DNA of 27,234 nucleotides from Utricularia gibba (taxonomy: Eukaryota > Streptophyta > Magnoliopsida > Lamiales > Lentibulariaceae): the NCBI GenBank assembly GCA_002189035.1, contig NEEC01000394.1, positions 1 through 27,234 on the forward strand, written 5' to 3'. The position numbers and the translations under genes were made by a program. Under the pieces are notes generated by a model. That model saw nothing but the letters and a program-made list of their open reading frames with translations, did not search any database and had not been told where the DNA came from. Shown piece after piece: positions 12,101 through 23,800 of this stretch; the first letter of the stretch is position 1, and each line of letters begins with the position of its first letter.

Positions 12101-12917
12101 GCAGCCGCCGAAAACCCAACGTTAATAAATGCATCACTTTTTTGGCCGGGCTACAAATGACTATGGGCCAGAGCGCGACTCGACCATTTGCTCGATACTA
12201 GTGCCAGCCTAGAGCACCTCGTCAAATATAAATCAGGTTGTTGAGAAAACCATTTGGGGCGCTCATGACATCCTAACTTCATTAAATGCATCACGATTTT
12301 CATCGAGTAGGACCCGATTGGGCTCAGGAGCCAGACCAAACCTTGGGCCCTTACAAAGCTGCCAACGACAGCACCCGCCTTAAAACGGCAAGCTGTTGCT
12401 TGAAAAACCATTTAGGCAGCCGCCGAAAACCCAACGTTGATAAATGCATCATTTTTTTCCGGGCTACAACTGACTATGGGCAAGCCCGACCCGACCTCTG
12501 GCCCAATCCCAACCCCCCGAGAGCGCCTTCTCAAATATAAAGTAGAGTGTGGAGAAAACCCATTGGGGTTCTCATGACATCCTAACAAAAGCAAATGCAT
12601 CACGATTTTCATCGAGTAGGACCCGATTGGGCTCAGGAGCCAGACCGAACCTTGGGCCTTACAAAGCTGCCAACGACAGCACCCGCCTTAAAACGGCAAG
12701 CTGTTGCTTGAAAAACCATGTGGGCAGCCGCCGACAACCCAACGTTAATAAATGCATCACTTCTTTTGACGGGCTACAGCTGACTTTGTCCCAGCCCGAC
12801 CCGAATTCCGGCCCGATCTGGGTGACCCACAAAAGCGCCTTCTCAAGTTTAAAGCATGCTGTTGAAAAAAGCATTTGGGGTGGTCATGAGATCCTAACTT
12901 CAATAAAGGTATCACGA

Positions 12918-12932
12918 TTTTCGTCGAATGGG
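12918..12932. other. Subtype-specific box in half a1 (reference copy)
   Basis: The sequence ttttcgtcgaatggg in a1 is replaced at the same position by ttttcatcgagtagg in a2 and a3, so one box version occurs once per HOR unit and the other once or twice. The a1 version contains the near-palindrome ttcg-t-cgaa. Primate alpha satellite also alternates two box versions at a fixed place, but no protein binding can be read from this sequence. Confidence 0.4.
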
Positions 12933-12967
12933 ACCTTATTGTGCTGTGAAGTCAGACCGAACCTTGG

Positions 12968-12975
12968 GTCCGGAC
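12968..12975. other. 8-bp palindrome GTCCGGAC in half a1 (reference copy)
   Basis: A perfect dyad occurs once per HOR unit, in a1, within ttgggtccggacgaag; the unit at 5842 has lost one base (gggtcggacg). It contains two CpG sites. The a2 and a3 halves have ttgggccc or ttgggcc here instead. No function can be assigned. Confidence 0.5.
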
Positions 12976-13255
12976 GAAGTTCCCAACAACAGCACCCGCC
13001 AAAAAACGACAACTTTTCCTTGAAAAAGCATGTAGGCAGCCGCCGAAAACCCAACGTTAATAAATGCATCACTTTTTTGGCCGGGCTACAAATGACTATG
13101 GGCCAGAGCGCGACTCGACCATTTGCTCGATACTAGTGCCAGCTAGAGCACCTCGTCAAATATAAAATCAGGTTGTTGAGAAAACCATTTGGGGCGCTCA
13201 TGACATCCTAACTTCATTAAATGCATCACGATTTTCATCGAGTAGGACCCGATTG

Positions 13256-13267
13256 GGCTCAGGAGCC
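13256..13267. other. Short inverted repeat GGCTC-AG-GAGCC in halves a2 and a3 (reference copy)
   Basis: Five-base arms flank a two-base centre. The element occurs in nearly every a2 and a3 half and is absent from a1. The unit at 26520 has ggctaaggagcc, which breaks one pair, and the a3 half at 18173 has lost the whole element. The arms are too short to call a functional hairpin. Confidence 0.45.
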
Positions 13268-13430
13268 AGACCAAACCTTGGGCCCTTACAAAGCTGCCAA
13301 CGACAGCACCCGCCTTAAAACGGCAAGCTGTTGCTTGAAAAACCATTTAGGCAGCCGCCGAAAACCCAACGTTGATAAATGCATCACTTATTTTCCGGGC
13401 TACAACTGACTATGGGCGTGAGCCCGACCC

Positions 13431-13462
13431 GACCTCTGGCCCAATCCCAAAACCCCCCGAGA
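13431..13462. repeat. Hypervariable C-rich tract of half b3 (reference copy)
   Basis: The full form reads gacctctggcccaatccc followed by aaaaccccccgag. Only the copies at about 13431 and 15280 seem complete. Others lack one to about 30 bases, each differently: near 10620 ctct is missing; near 14370 and 17780 most of the tract is gone; near 18685 gaccgacaatccaaaaccc remains; near 19595 gaccttgagagcg remains. Flanking sequence on both sides is well conserved. The pattern fits a deletion-prone or hard-to-basecall homopolymer tract. Confidence 0.8.
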
Positions 13463-13535
13463 GCGCCTTCTCAAATATAAAGTAGAGTGTGGAGAAAACC
13501 CATTGGGGTTCTCATGACATCCTAACAAAAGCAAA

Positions 13536-13847
13536 TGCATCACGATTTTCATCGAGTAGGACCCGATTGGCTCAGGAGCCAGACCGAACCTTGGGCCCTT
13601 ACAAAGCTGCCAACGACAGCACCCGCCTTAAAACGGCAAGCTGTTGCTTGAAAAACCATGTGGGCAGCCGCCGACAACCCAACGTTAATAAATGCATCAC
13701 TTCTTTTGTCGGGCTACACTGACTTTGGGCCCGAGCTCGACCCGAATTCCGGCCGATCTCGGTGACCCACAAAAGCGCCTTCTCAAGTGTATAGCATGCT
13801 GTTGAAAAAAGCATTTGGGGTGGTCATGAGATCCTAACTTCAATAAA
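13536..13847. repeat. Reference monomer C (a3 + b2 halves), third monomer of the trimer
   Basis: Half a3 (13536-13692) is preceded by cctaacaaaagcaaa instead of cctaacttcattaaa. It shares the ttttcatcgagtagg box with a2 but has gaccgaacc instead of gaccaaacc, and ends with catgtgggcag and cgacaaccc. Half b2 (13693-13847) carries gggctacagctgac in most copies (this copy has lost one base there), an EcoRI-type gaattc, ggtgaccc, and gcatgctgttgaa before the next A monomer. Half b2 also ends every dimer, so the unit terminus is shared by both HOR types. Confidence 0.9.
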
Positions 13848-16632
13848 GGTATCACGATTTTCGTCGAATGGGACCTTATTGTGCTGTGAAGTCAGACCGA
13901 ACCTTGGGTCCGGACGAAGTTCCCAACAACAGCACCCGCCAAAAAACGACAACTTTTCCTTGAAAAAGCATGTAGGCAGCCGCCGAAAACCCAACGTTAA
14001 TAAATGCATCACTTTTTTGGCCGGGCTACAAATGACTATGGGCCAGAGCGCGACTCGACCATTTGCTCGATACTAGTGCCAGCCTAGAGCACCTCGTCAA
14101 ATATAAATCAGGTTGTTGAGAAAACCATTTGGGGCGCTCATGACATCCTAACTTCATTAAATGCATCACGATTTTCATCGAGTAGGACCCGATTGGGCTC
14201 AGGAGCCAGACCAAACCTTGGGCCTTACAAAGCTGCCAACGACAGCACCCGCCTTAAAACGGCAAGCTGTTGCTTGAAAAACCATTTAGGCAGCCGCCGA
14301 AAACCCAACGTTGAAAATGCATCACTTATTTTCCGGGCTACAACTGACTATGGGCATGAGCCCGACCCGACCAATCGAGAGCGCCTTCTCAAATATAAAG
14401 TAGAGTGTGGAGAAAACCCATTGGGGTTCTCATGACATCCTAAGCAAATGCATCACGATTTTCATCGAGTAGGACCCGATTGGGCTCAGGAGCCAGACCG
14501 AACCTTGGCCTTACAAAGCTGCCAACGACAGCACCCGCCTTAAAACGGCAAGCTGTTGCTTGAAAAACCATGTGGGCAGCCGCCGACAACCCAACGTTAA
14601 TAAATGCATCACTTCTTTTGACGGGCTACAGCTGACTTTGGCCCGAGCCCGACCCGAATTCCGGCCCGATCTCGGTGACCCACAAAAGCGCCTTCTCAGT
14701 GTATAGCATGCTGTTGAAAAAAGCATTTGGGGTGGTCATGAGATCCTAACTTCAATAAAGGTATCACGATTTTCGTCGAATGGGACCTTATTGTGCTGTG
14801 AAGTCAGACCGAACCTTGGGTCCGGACGAAGTTCCCAACAACAGCACCCGCCAAAAAACGACAACTTTTCCTTGAAAAAGCATGTAGGCAGCCGCCGAAA
14901 ACCCAACGTTAATAAATGCATCACTTTTTTGGCCGGGCTACAATGACTATGGGCCAGAGCGCGACTCGACCATTTGCTCGATACTAGTGCCAGCCTAGAG
15001 CACCTCGTCAAATATAAATCAGGTTGTTGAGAAAACCATTTGGGGCGCTCATGACATCCTAACTTCATTAAATGCATCACGATTTTCATCGAGTAGGACC
15101 CGATTGGGCTCAGGAGCCAGACCAAACCTTGGGCCCTTACAAAGCTGCCAACGACAGCACCCGCCTTAAAACGGCAAGCTGTTGCTTGAAAAACCATTTA
15201 GGCAGCCGCCGAAAACCCAACGTTGATAAATGCATCACTTATTTTCCGGGCTACAACTGACTATGGGCGTGAGCCCGACCCGACCTCTGGCCCAATCCCA
15301 AAACCCCCCGAGAGCGCCTTCTCAAATATAAAGTAGAGTGTGGAGAAAACCCATTGGGGTTCTCATGACATCCTAACAAAAGCAAATGCATCACGATTTT
15401 CATCGAGTAGGACCCGATTGGCTCAGGAGCCAACCGAACCTTGGGCCCTTACAAAGCTGCCAACGACAGCACCCGCCTTAAAACGGCAAGCTGTTGCTTG
15501 AAAAACCATGTGGGCAGCCGCCGACAACCCAACGTTAATAAATGCATCACTTCTTTTGACGGGCTACAGCTGACTTTGTCCCCGAGCCCGACCCGAATTC
15601 CGGCCCGATCTCGGGTGACCCACAAAAGCGCCTTCTCAAGTTTAAAGCATGCTGTTGAAAAAAGCATTTGGGTGGTCATGAGATCCTAACTTCAATAAAG
15701 GTATCACGATTTTCGTCGAATGGGACCTTATTGTGCTGTGAAGTCAGACCGAACCTTGGGTCCGGACGAAGTTCCCAACAACAGCACCCGCCAAAAAACG
15801 ACAACTTTTCCTTGAAAAAGCATGTAGGCAGCCGCCGAAAACCCAACGTTAATAAATGCATCACTTTTTTGGCCGGGCTACAAATGACTATGGGCCAGAG
15901 CGCGACTCGACCATTTGCTCGATACTAGTGCCAGCCTAGAGCACCTCGTCAAATATAAATCAGGTTGTTGAGAAACCATTTGGGGCGCTCATGACATCCT
16001 AACTTCATTAAATGCATCACGATTTTCATCGAGTAGGACCCGATTGGGCTCAGGAGCCAGACCAAACCTTGGGCCCTTACAAAGCTGCCAACGACAGCAC
16101 CCGCCTTAAAACGGCAAGCTGTTGCTTGAAAAACCATTTAGGCAGCCGCCGAAAACCCAACGTTGATAAATGCATCACTTATTTTCCGGGCTACAACTGA
16201 CTATGGGAGCCCGACCCGACCTGGCCCAATCCCAAACCCCCCGAGAGCGCCTTCTCAAATATAAAGTAGAGTGTGGAGAAAACCCATTGGGGTTCTCATG
16301 ACATCCTAACAAAAGCAAATGCATCACGATTTTCATCGAGTAGGACCCGATTGGCTCAGGAGCCAGACCGAACCTTGGGCCCTTACAAAGCTGCCAACGA
16401 CAGCACCCGCCTTAAAACGGCAAGCTGTTGCTTGAAAAACCATGTGGGCAGCCGCCGACAACCCAACGTTAATAAATGCATCACTTCTTTTGTCGGGCTA
16501 CAGCTGACTTTGGGCCCGAGCCGACCCGAATTCCGGCCCGATCTCGGTGACCCACAAAAGCGCCTTCTCAAGTGTATAGCATGCTGTTGAAAAAAGCATT
16601 TGGGGTGGTCATGAGATCCTAACTTCAATAAA

Positions 16633-17259
16633 GGTATCACGATTTTCGTCGAATGGGACCTTATTGTGCTGTGAAGTCAGACCGAACCTTGGGTCCGGAC
16701 GAAGTTCCCAACAACAGCACCCGCCAAAAAAACGACAACTTTTCCTTGAAAAAGCATGTAGGCAGCCGCCGAAAACCCAACGTTAATAAATGCATCACTT
16801 TTTTGGCCGGGCTACAAATGACTATGGGCCAGAGCGCGACTCGACCATTTGCTCGATACTAGTGCCAGCCTAGAGCACCTCGTCAAATATAAATCAGGTT
16901 GTTGAGAAAACCATTTGGGGCGCTCATGACATCCTAACTTCATTAAATGCATCACGATTTTCATCGAGTAGGACCCGATTGGGCTCAGGAGCCAGACCAA
17001 ACCTTGGGCCCTTACAAAGCTGCCAACGACAGCACCCGCCTTAAAACGGCAAGCTGTTGCTTGAAAAACCATTTAGGCAGCCGCCGAAAACCCAACGTTG
17101 ATAAATGCATCACTTATTTTCCGGGCTACACTGACTATGGGCATGAGCCCGACCCGAATTCCGGCCCGATCTCGGTGACCCACAAAAGCGCCTCTCAAGT
17201 GTATAGCATGCTGTTGAAAAAAGCATTTGGGGTGGTCATGAGATCCTAACTTCAATAAA
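16633..17259. repeat. Solitary hybrid dimer inside the trimer domain
   Basis: This 627 bp unit interrupts the run of trimers. Its A monomer is ordinary. Its second monomer starts as B' and ends as C, leaving one monomer fewer than the neighbours. It is flanked by trimers on both sides, as expected if a trimer lost one monomer in place by in-register unequal exchange. Confidence 0.88.
16948..17259. repeat. B'/C hybrid monomer with b3-to-b2 crossover
   Basis: The 5' part has every B' marker: gaccaaacc, catttaggcag, cgttgataaa, cacttattttccgggc and gactatgggcatgagcc. After gagcccgacccga (17145-17157) the sequence becomes b2: attccggcccg, ctcggtgaccc, agtgtatagcatgctg. The shared gagcccgacccga is the likely crossover zone. 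Parental b3 and b2 sequences are both present in adjacent trimers, so local origin is plausible. The 4315-4619 monomer has a junction at nearly the same place. Confidence 0.85.
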
Positions 17260-20200
17260 GGTATCACGATTTTCGTCGAATGGGACCTTATTGTGCTGTG
17301 AAGTCAGACCGAACCTTGGGTCCGGACGAAGTTCCCAACAACAGCACCCGCCAAAAAACGACAACTTTTCCTTGAAAAAGCATGTAGGCAGCCGCCGAAA
17401 ACCCAACGTTAATAAATGCATCACTTTTTTGGCCGGGCTACAAATGACTATGGGCCAGAGCGCGACTCGACCATTTGCTCGATACTAGTGCCAGCCTAGA
17501 GCACCTCGTCAAATATAAATCAGGTTGTTGAGAAAACCATTTGGGGCGCTCATGACATCCTAACTTCATTAAATGCATCACGATTTTCATCGAGTAGGAC
17601 CCGATTGGGCTCAGGAGCCAGACCAAACCTTGGGCCCTTACAAAGCTGCCAACGACAGCACCCGCCTTAAAACGGCAAGCTGTTGCTTGAAAAACCATTT
17701 AGGCAGCCGCCGAAAACCCAACGTTGATAAATGCATCACTTATTTTCCGGGCTACAACTGACTATGGAGCCCGACCCGACCTCCGAGAGCGCCTTCTCAA
17801 ATATAAAGTAGAGTGTGGAGAAAACCCATTGGGGTTCTCATGACATCCTAACAAAAGCAAATGCATCACGATTTTCATCGAGTAGGACCCGATTGGCTCA
17901 GGAGCCAGACCGAACCTTGGCCCTTACAAAGCTGCCAACGACAGCACCCGCCTTAAAACGGCAAGCTGTTGCTTGAAAAACCATGTGGGCAGCCGCCGAC
18001 AACCCAACGTTAATAAATGCATCACTTCTTTTGACGGGCTACAGCTGACTTTGGGCCCGAGCCGACCCGAATTCCGGCCCGATCTCGGTGACCCACAAAA
18101 GCGCCTTCTCAAGTTATAGCATGCTGTTGAAAAAAGCATTTGGGGTGGTCATGAGATCCTAACTTCAATAAAGGTATCACGATTTTCGTCGAATGGGACC
18201 TTATTGTGCTGTGAAGTCAGACCGAACCTTGGGTCCGGACGAAGTTCCCAACAACAGCACCCGCCAAAAAACGACAACTTTTCCTTGAAAAAGCATGTAG
18301 GCAGCCGCCGAAAACCCAACGTTAATAAATGCATCACTTTTTTGGCCGGGCTACAAATGACTATGGGCCAGAGCGCGACTCGACCATTTGCTCGATACTA
18401 GTGCCAGCCTAGAGCACCTCGTCAAATATAAATCAGGTTGTTGAGAAAACCATTTGGGGCGCTCATGACATCCTAACTCATTAAATGCATCACGATTTTC
18501 ATCGAGTAGGACCCGATTGGGCTCAGGAGCCAGACCAAACCTTGGGCCCTTACAAAGCTGCCAACGACAGCACCCGCCTTAAAACGGCAAGCTGTTGCTT
18601 GAAAAACCATTTAGGCAGCCGCCGAAAACCCAACGTTGATAAATGCATCACTTATTTTCGGGCTACAACTGACTATGGGTGAGCCCGACCGACAATCCAA
18701 AACCCAGAGCGCCTTCTCAAATATAAAGTAGAGTGTGGAGAAAACCCATTGGGGTTCTCATGACATCCTAACAAAAGCAAATGCATCACGATTTTCATCG
18801 AGTAGGACCCGAATGAAACCTTGGGCCTTACAAAGCTGCCAACGACAGCACCCGCCTTAAAACGGCAAGCTGTTGCTTGAAAAACCATGTGGGCAGCCGC
18901 CGACAACCCAACGTTAATAAATGCATCACTTCTTTTGACGGGCTATGACTTTGTCCCCCAAGCCCGACCGAATTCCGGCCCGATCTGGGTGACCCACAAA
19001 AGCGCCTTCTCAAGTTTAAAGCATGCTGTTGAAAAAAGCATTTGGGGTGGTCATGAGATCCTAACTTCAATAAAGGTATCACGATTTTCGTCGAATGGGA
19101 CCTTATTGTGCTGTGAAGTCAGACCGAACCTTGGGTCCGGACGAAGTTCCCAACAACAGCACCCGCCAAAAAACGACAACTTTTCCTTGAAAAAGCATGT
19201 AGGCAGCCGCCGAAAACCCAACGTTAATAAATGCATCACTTTTTTGGCCGGGCTACAAATGACTATGGGCCAGAGCGCGACTCGACCATTTGCTCGATAC
19301 TAGTGCCAGCCTAGAGCACCTCGTCAAATATAAATCAGGTTGTTGAGAAAACCATTTGGGGCGCTCATGACATCCTAACTTCATTAAATGCATCACGATT
19401 TTCATCGAGTAGGACCCGATTGGGCTCAGGAGCCAGACCAAACCTTGGGCCCTTACAAAGCTGCCAACGACAGCACCCGCCTTAAAACGGCAAGCTGTTG
19501 CTTGAAAAACCATTTAGGCAGCCGCCGAAAACCCAACGTTGATAAATGCATCACTTATTTTCCGGGCTACTGACTATGGGCGTGAGCCCGACCCGACCTT
19601 GAGAGCGCCTTCTCAAATATAAAGTAGAGTGTGGAGAAAACCCATTGGGGTTCTCATGACATCCTAACAAAAGCAAATGCATCACGATTTTCATCGAGTA
19701 GGACCCGATTGGCTCAGGAGCCAGACCGAACCTTGGCCTTACAAAGCTGCCAACGACAGCACCCGCCTTAAAACGGCAAGCTGTTGCTTGAAAAACCATG
19801 TGGGCAGACCCAACGTTAATAAATGCATCACTTCTTTTGACGGGCTACAGCTGACTTTGGGCCCGAGCCGACCCGAATTCCGGCCCGATCTCGGTGACCC
19901 ACAAAAGCGCCTTCTCAAGTGTATAGCATGCTGTTGAAAAAAGCATTTGGGGTGGTCATGAGATCCTAACTTCAATAAAGGTATCACGATTTTCGTCGAA
20001 TGGGACCTTATTGTGCTGTGAAGTCAGACCGAACCTTGGGTCCGGACGAAGTTCCCAACAACAGCACCGCCAAAAAACGACAACTTTTCCTTGAAAAAGC
20101 ATGTAGGCAGCCGCCGAAAACCCAACGTTAATAAATGCATCACTTTTTTGGCCGGGCTACAAATGACTATGGGCCAGAGCGCGACTCGACCATTTGCTCG

Positions 20201-20892
20201 ATACTAGTGCCAGCCTAGAGCACCTCGTCAAATATAAATCAGGTTGTTGAGAAAACCATTTGGGGCGCTCATGACATCCTAACTTCATTAAATGCATCAC
20301 GATTTTCATCGAGTAGGACCCGATTGGGCTCAGGAGCCAGACCAAACCTTGGGCCCTTACAAAGCTGCCAACAGCACCCGCCTTAAAACGGCAAGCTGTT
20401 GCTTGAAAAACCATTTAGGCAGCCGCCGAAAACCAACGTTGATAAATGCATCACTTATTTTCCGGGCTACAACTGACTATGGGCGTGAGCCCGACCCGAC
20501 CTGGCCCAATCCCAAAACCCCCGAGAGCGCCTTCTCAATATAAAGTAGAGTGTGGAGAAAACCCATTGGGGTTCTCATGACATCCTAACAAAGCAAATGC
20601 ATCACGATTTTCATCGAGTAGGACCCTCAGGAGCCCGAACCTTGGGCCCTTACAAAGCTGCCAACGACAGCACCCGCCTTAAAACGGCAAGCTGTTGCTT
20701 GAAAAACCATGTGGGCAGCCGCCGACAACCAACGTTAATAAATGCATCACTTCTTTTGACGGGCTACAGCTGACTTTGTCCGCCCGACCCGAATTCGGCC
20801 CGATCTCGGTGACCCAAAAAGCGCCTTCTCAAGTTTAAAGCATGCTGTTGAAAAAAGCATTTGGGGTGGTCATGAGATCCTACTTCAATAAA
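17260..20892. repeat. Trimer block 2 (four A-B'-C units)
   Basis: Starts are 17260, 18173, 19075 and 19980; lengths are 913, 902, 905 and 913 bp, shorter than block 1 because of more deletions. The unit at 18173 lacks about 20 bases of a3 near 18813 (gacccgaatgaaacc). The unit at 19075 lacks about 10 bases near 19807 (gggcagacccaacg). The unit at 19980 lacks part of a3 near 20625 (ggaccctcaggagcccgaacc). The b2 haplotypes alternate Q, P, Q, P. Confidence 0.92.
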
Positions 20893-23800
20893 GGTATCAC
20901 GATTTTCGTCGAATGGGACCTTATTGTGCTGTGAAGTCAGACCGAACCTTGGGTCCGGACGAAGTTCCCAACAACAGCACCCGCCAAAAAACGACAACTT
21001 TTCCTTGAAAAAGCATGTAGGCAGCCGCCGAAAACCCAACGTTAATAAATGCATCACTTTTTTGGCCGGGCTACAAATGACTATGGGCCAGAGCGCGACT
21101 CGACCATTTGCTCGATACTAGTGCCAGCCTAGAGCACCTCGTCAAATATAAATCAGGTTGTTGAGAAAACCATTTGGGGCGCTCATGACATCCTAACTTC
21201 ATTAAATGCATCACGATTTTCATCGAGTAGGACCCGATTGGGCTCAGGAGCCAGACCAAACCTTGGGCCCTTACAAAGCTGCCAACGACAGCACCCGCCT
21301 TAAAACGGCAAGCTGTTGCTTGAAAAACCATGTGGGCAGCCGCCGACAACCCAACGTTAATAAATGCATCACTTCTTTGACGGGCTACAGCTGACTTTGT
21401 CCCCAAGCCCGACCCGAATTCCGGCCCGATCTCGGTGACCCACAAAAGCGCCTTCTCAAGTTTAAAGCATGCTGTTGAAAAAAGCATTTGGGGTGGTCAT
21501 GAGATCCTACTTCAATAAAGGTATCACGATTTTCGTCGAATGGGACCTTATTGTGCTGTGAAGTCAGACCGAACCTTGGGTCCGGACGAAGTTCCCAACA
21601 ACAGCACCCGCCAAAAAACGACAACTTTTCCTTGAAAAAGCATGTAGGCAGCCGCCGAAAACCCAACGTTAATAAATGCATCACTTTTTTGGCCGGGCTA
21701 CAAATGACTATGGGCCAGAGCGCGACTCGACCATTTGCTCGATACTAGTGCCAGCCTAGAGCACCTCGTCAAATATAAATCAGGTTGTTGAGAAAACCAT
21801 TTGGGGCGCTCATGACATCCTAACTTCATTAAATGCATCACGATTTTCATCGAGTAGGACCCGATTGGGCTCAGGAGCCAGACCAAACCTTGGGCCCTTA
21901 CAAAGCTGCCAACGACAGCACCCGCCTTAAAACGGCAAGCTGTTGCTTGAAAAACCATGTGGGCAGCCGCCGACAACCAACGTTAATAAATGCATCACTT
22001 CTTTTGACGGGCTACAGCTGACTTTGTCCCCAAGCCCGACCCGAATTCCGGCCCGATCTGGTGACCCACAAAAGCGCCTTCTCAAGTTTAAGCATGCTGT
22101 TGAAAAAAGCATTTGGGGTGGTCATGAGATCCTAACTTCAATAAAGGTATCACGATTTTCGTCGAATGGGACCTTATTGTGCTGTGAAGTCAGACCGAAC
22201 CTTGGGTCCGGACGAAGTTCCCAACAAGCACCGCCAAAAAACGACAACTTTTCCTTGAAAAAGCATGTAGGCAGCCGCCGAAAACCCAACGTTAATAAAT
22301 GCATCACTTTTTTGGCCGGGCTACAAATGACTATGGGCCAGAGCGCGACTCGACCATTTGCTCGATACTAGTGCCAGCCTAGAGCACCTCGTCAAATATA
22401 AATCAGGTTGTTGAGAAAACCATTTGGGGCGCTCATGACATCCTAACTTCATTAAATGCATCACGATTTTCATCGAGTAGGACCCGATTGGGCTCAGGAG
22501 CCAGACCAAACCTTGGGCCCTTACAAAGCTGCCAACGACAGCACCCGCCTTAAAACGGCAAGCTGTTGCTTGAAAAACCATGTGGGCAGCCGCCGACAAC
22601 CCAACGTTAATAAATGCATCACTTCTTTTGACGGGCTACAGCTGACTTTGTCCCCAAGCCGACCCGAATTCGGCCCGATCTCGGTGACCCACAAAAGCGC
22701 CTTCTCAAGTTTAAAGCATGCTGTTGAAAAAAGCATTTGGGGTGGTCATGAGATCCTCACTTCAATAAAGGTATCACGATTTTCGTCGAATGGGACCTTA
22801 TTGTGCTGTGAAGTCAGACCGAACCTTGGGTCCGGACGAAGTTCCAAACAACAGCACCGCCAAAAAACGACAACTTTTCCTTGAAAAAGCATGTAGGCAG
22901 CCGCCGAAAACCCAACGTTAATAAATGCATCACTTTTTTGGCCGGGCTACAAATGACTATGGGCCAGAGCGCGACTCGACCATTTGCTCGATACTAGTGC
23001 CAGCCTAGAGCACCTCGTCAAATATAAATCAGGTTGTTGAGAAAACCATTTGGGGCGCTCATGACATCCTAACTTCATTAAATGCATCACGATTTTCATC
23101 GAGTAGGACCCGATTGGGCTCAGGAGCCAGACCAAACTTGGGCCCTTACAAAGCTGCCAACGACAGCACCCGCCTTAAAACGGCAAGCTGTTGCTTGAAA
23201 AACCATGTGGGCAGCCGCCGACAACCCAACGTTAATAAATGCATCACTTCTTTTGACGGGCTACAGCTGACTTTGTCCCCCAAGCCCGACCCGAATTCCG
23301 GCCGATCTCGGTGACCCACAAAAGCGCCTTCTCAAGTTTAAAGCATGCTGTTGAAAAAAGCATTTGGGGTGGTCATGAGATCCTACTTCAATAAAGGTAT
23401 CACGATTTTCGTCGAATGGGACCTTATTGTGCTGTGAAGTCAGACCGAACCTTGGGTCCGGACGAAGTTCCCAACAACAGCACCCGCAAAAAACGACAAC
23501 TTTTCCTTGAAAAAGCATGTAGGCAGCCGCCGAAAACCCAACGTTAATAAATGCATCACTTTTTTGGCCGGGCTACAAATGACTATGGGCCAGAGCGCGA
23601 CTCGACCATTTGCTCGATACTAGTGCCAGCCTAGAGCACCTCGTCAAATATAAATCAGGTTGTTGAGAAAACCATTTGGGGCGCTCATGACATCAACTTC
23701 ATTAAATGCATCACGATTTTCATCGAGTAGGACCCGATTGGGCTCAGGAGCCAGACCAAACCTTGGGCCCTTACAAAGCTGCCAACGACAGCACCCGCCT

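Larger units (their letters stand above)
12908..13221. repeat. Reference monomer A (a1 + b1 halves)
   Basis: This is the first monomer of every HOR unit. Half a1 (12908-13064, 157 bp) begins ggtatcac where the other halves begin tgcatcac, and carries ttttcgtcgaatggg, gtgctgtgaagtcagacc and the palindrome gtccggac. Half b1 (13065-13221, 157 bp) carries the run cacttttttggcc, the segment gagcgcgactcgaccattt and, in most copies, tactagtgcc. The a1 half is the least variable part of the array: long stretches are identical in nearly all copies. A-specific sequence makes this monomer the best landmark for counting HOR units. Confidence 0.93.
13222..13535. repeat. Reference monomer B' (a2 + b3 halves), present only in trimers
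   Basis: Half a2 (13222-13379) has ttttcatcgagtagg in place of the a1 box, gggctcaggagcc, and the diagnostic gaccaaacc. It ends with catttaggcag and cgttgataaa. Half b3 (13380-13535) begins cacttattttccgggc, continues gactatgggcgtgagcc, and contains a C-rich tract that differs in length in almost every copy, then atataaagtagagtgtgg. B' is missing from all ~625 bp units except as fragments at hybrid junctions. Confidence 0.9.
9165..16632. repeat. Trimer block 1 (eight A-B'-C units)
   Basis: Starts are 9165, 10100, 11038, 11973, 12908, 13848, 14760 and 15700; lengths are 935, 938, 935, 935, 940, 912, 940 and 933 bp. The A monomers are nearly uniform. The b2 half ending each C monomer is one of two haplotypes: P (tgtcccc..., agtttaaagc) or Q (tgggcccgag... 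or a slightly deleted form, agtgtatagc). The order here is P, Q, P, P, Q, Q, P, Q. The b3 C-rich tract is the main site of length differences. Confidence 0.93.

Noticed and set aside
12812-12830. gatctgggtgaccc resembles the gatgggtgacc part of 5S rRNA
   Set aside because: Only about ten bases match, the rest of the monomer has no 5S similarity, and most copies read ctcggtgacc.
12918-12934. CENP-B-box-like sequence in half a1
   Set aside because: The 5' ttcg core is present, but the required cggg part is out of register, and a2/a3 lack the ttcg. I do not count it as a CENP-B box.
12549-13136. Long open frame of 195 codons on the + strand, and similar 100-195-codon frames elsewhere
   Set aside because: The same peptide words recur in different order and frames only because the DNA is repeated. 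Open frames run on when local unit lengths suit the frame and break at single-base deletions. There is no recognisable domain, codon signature or gene structure.
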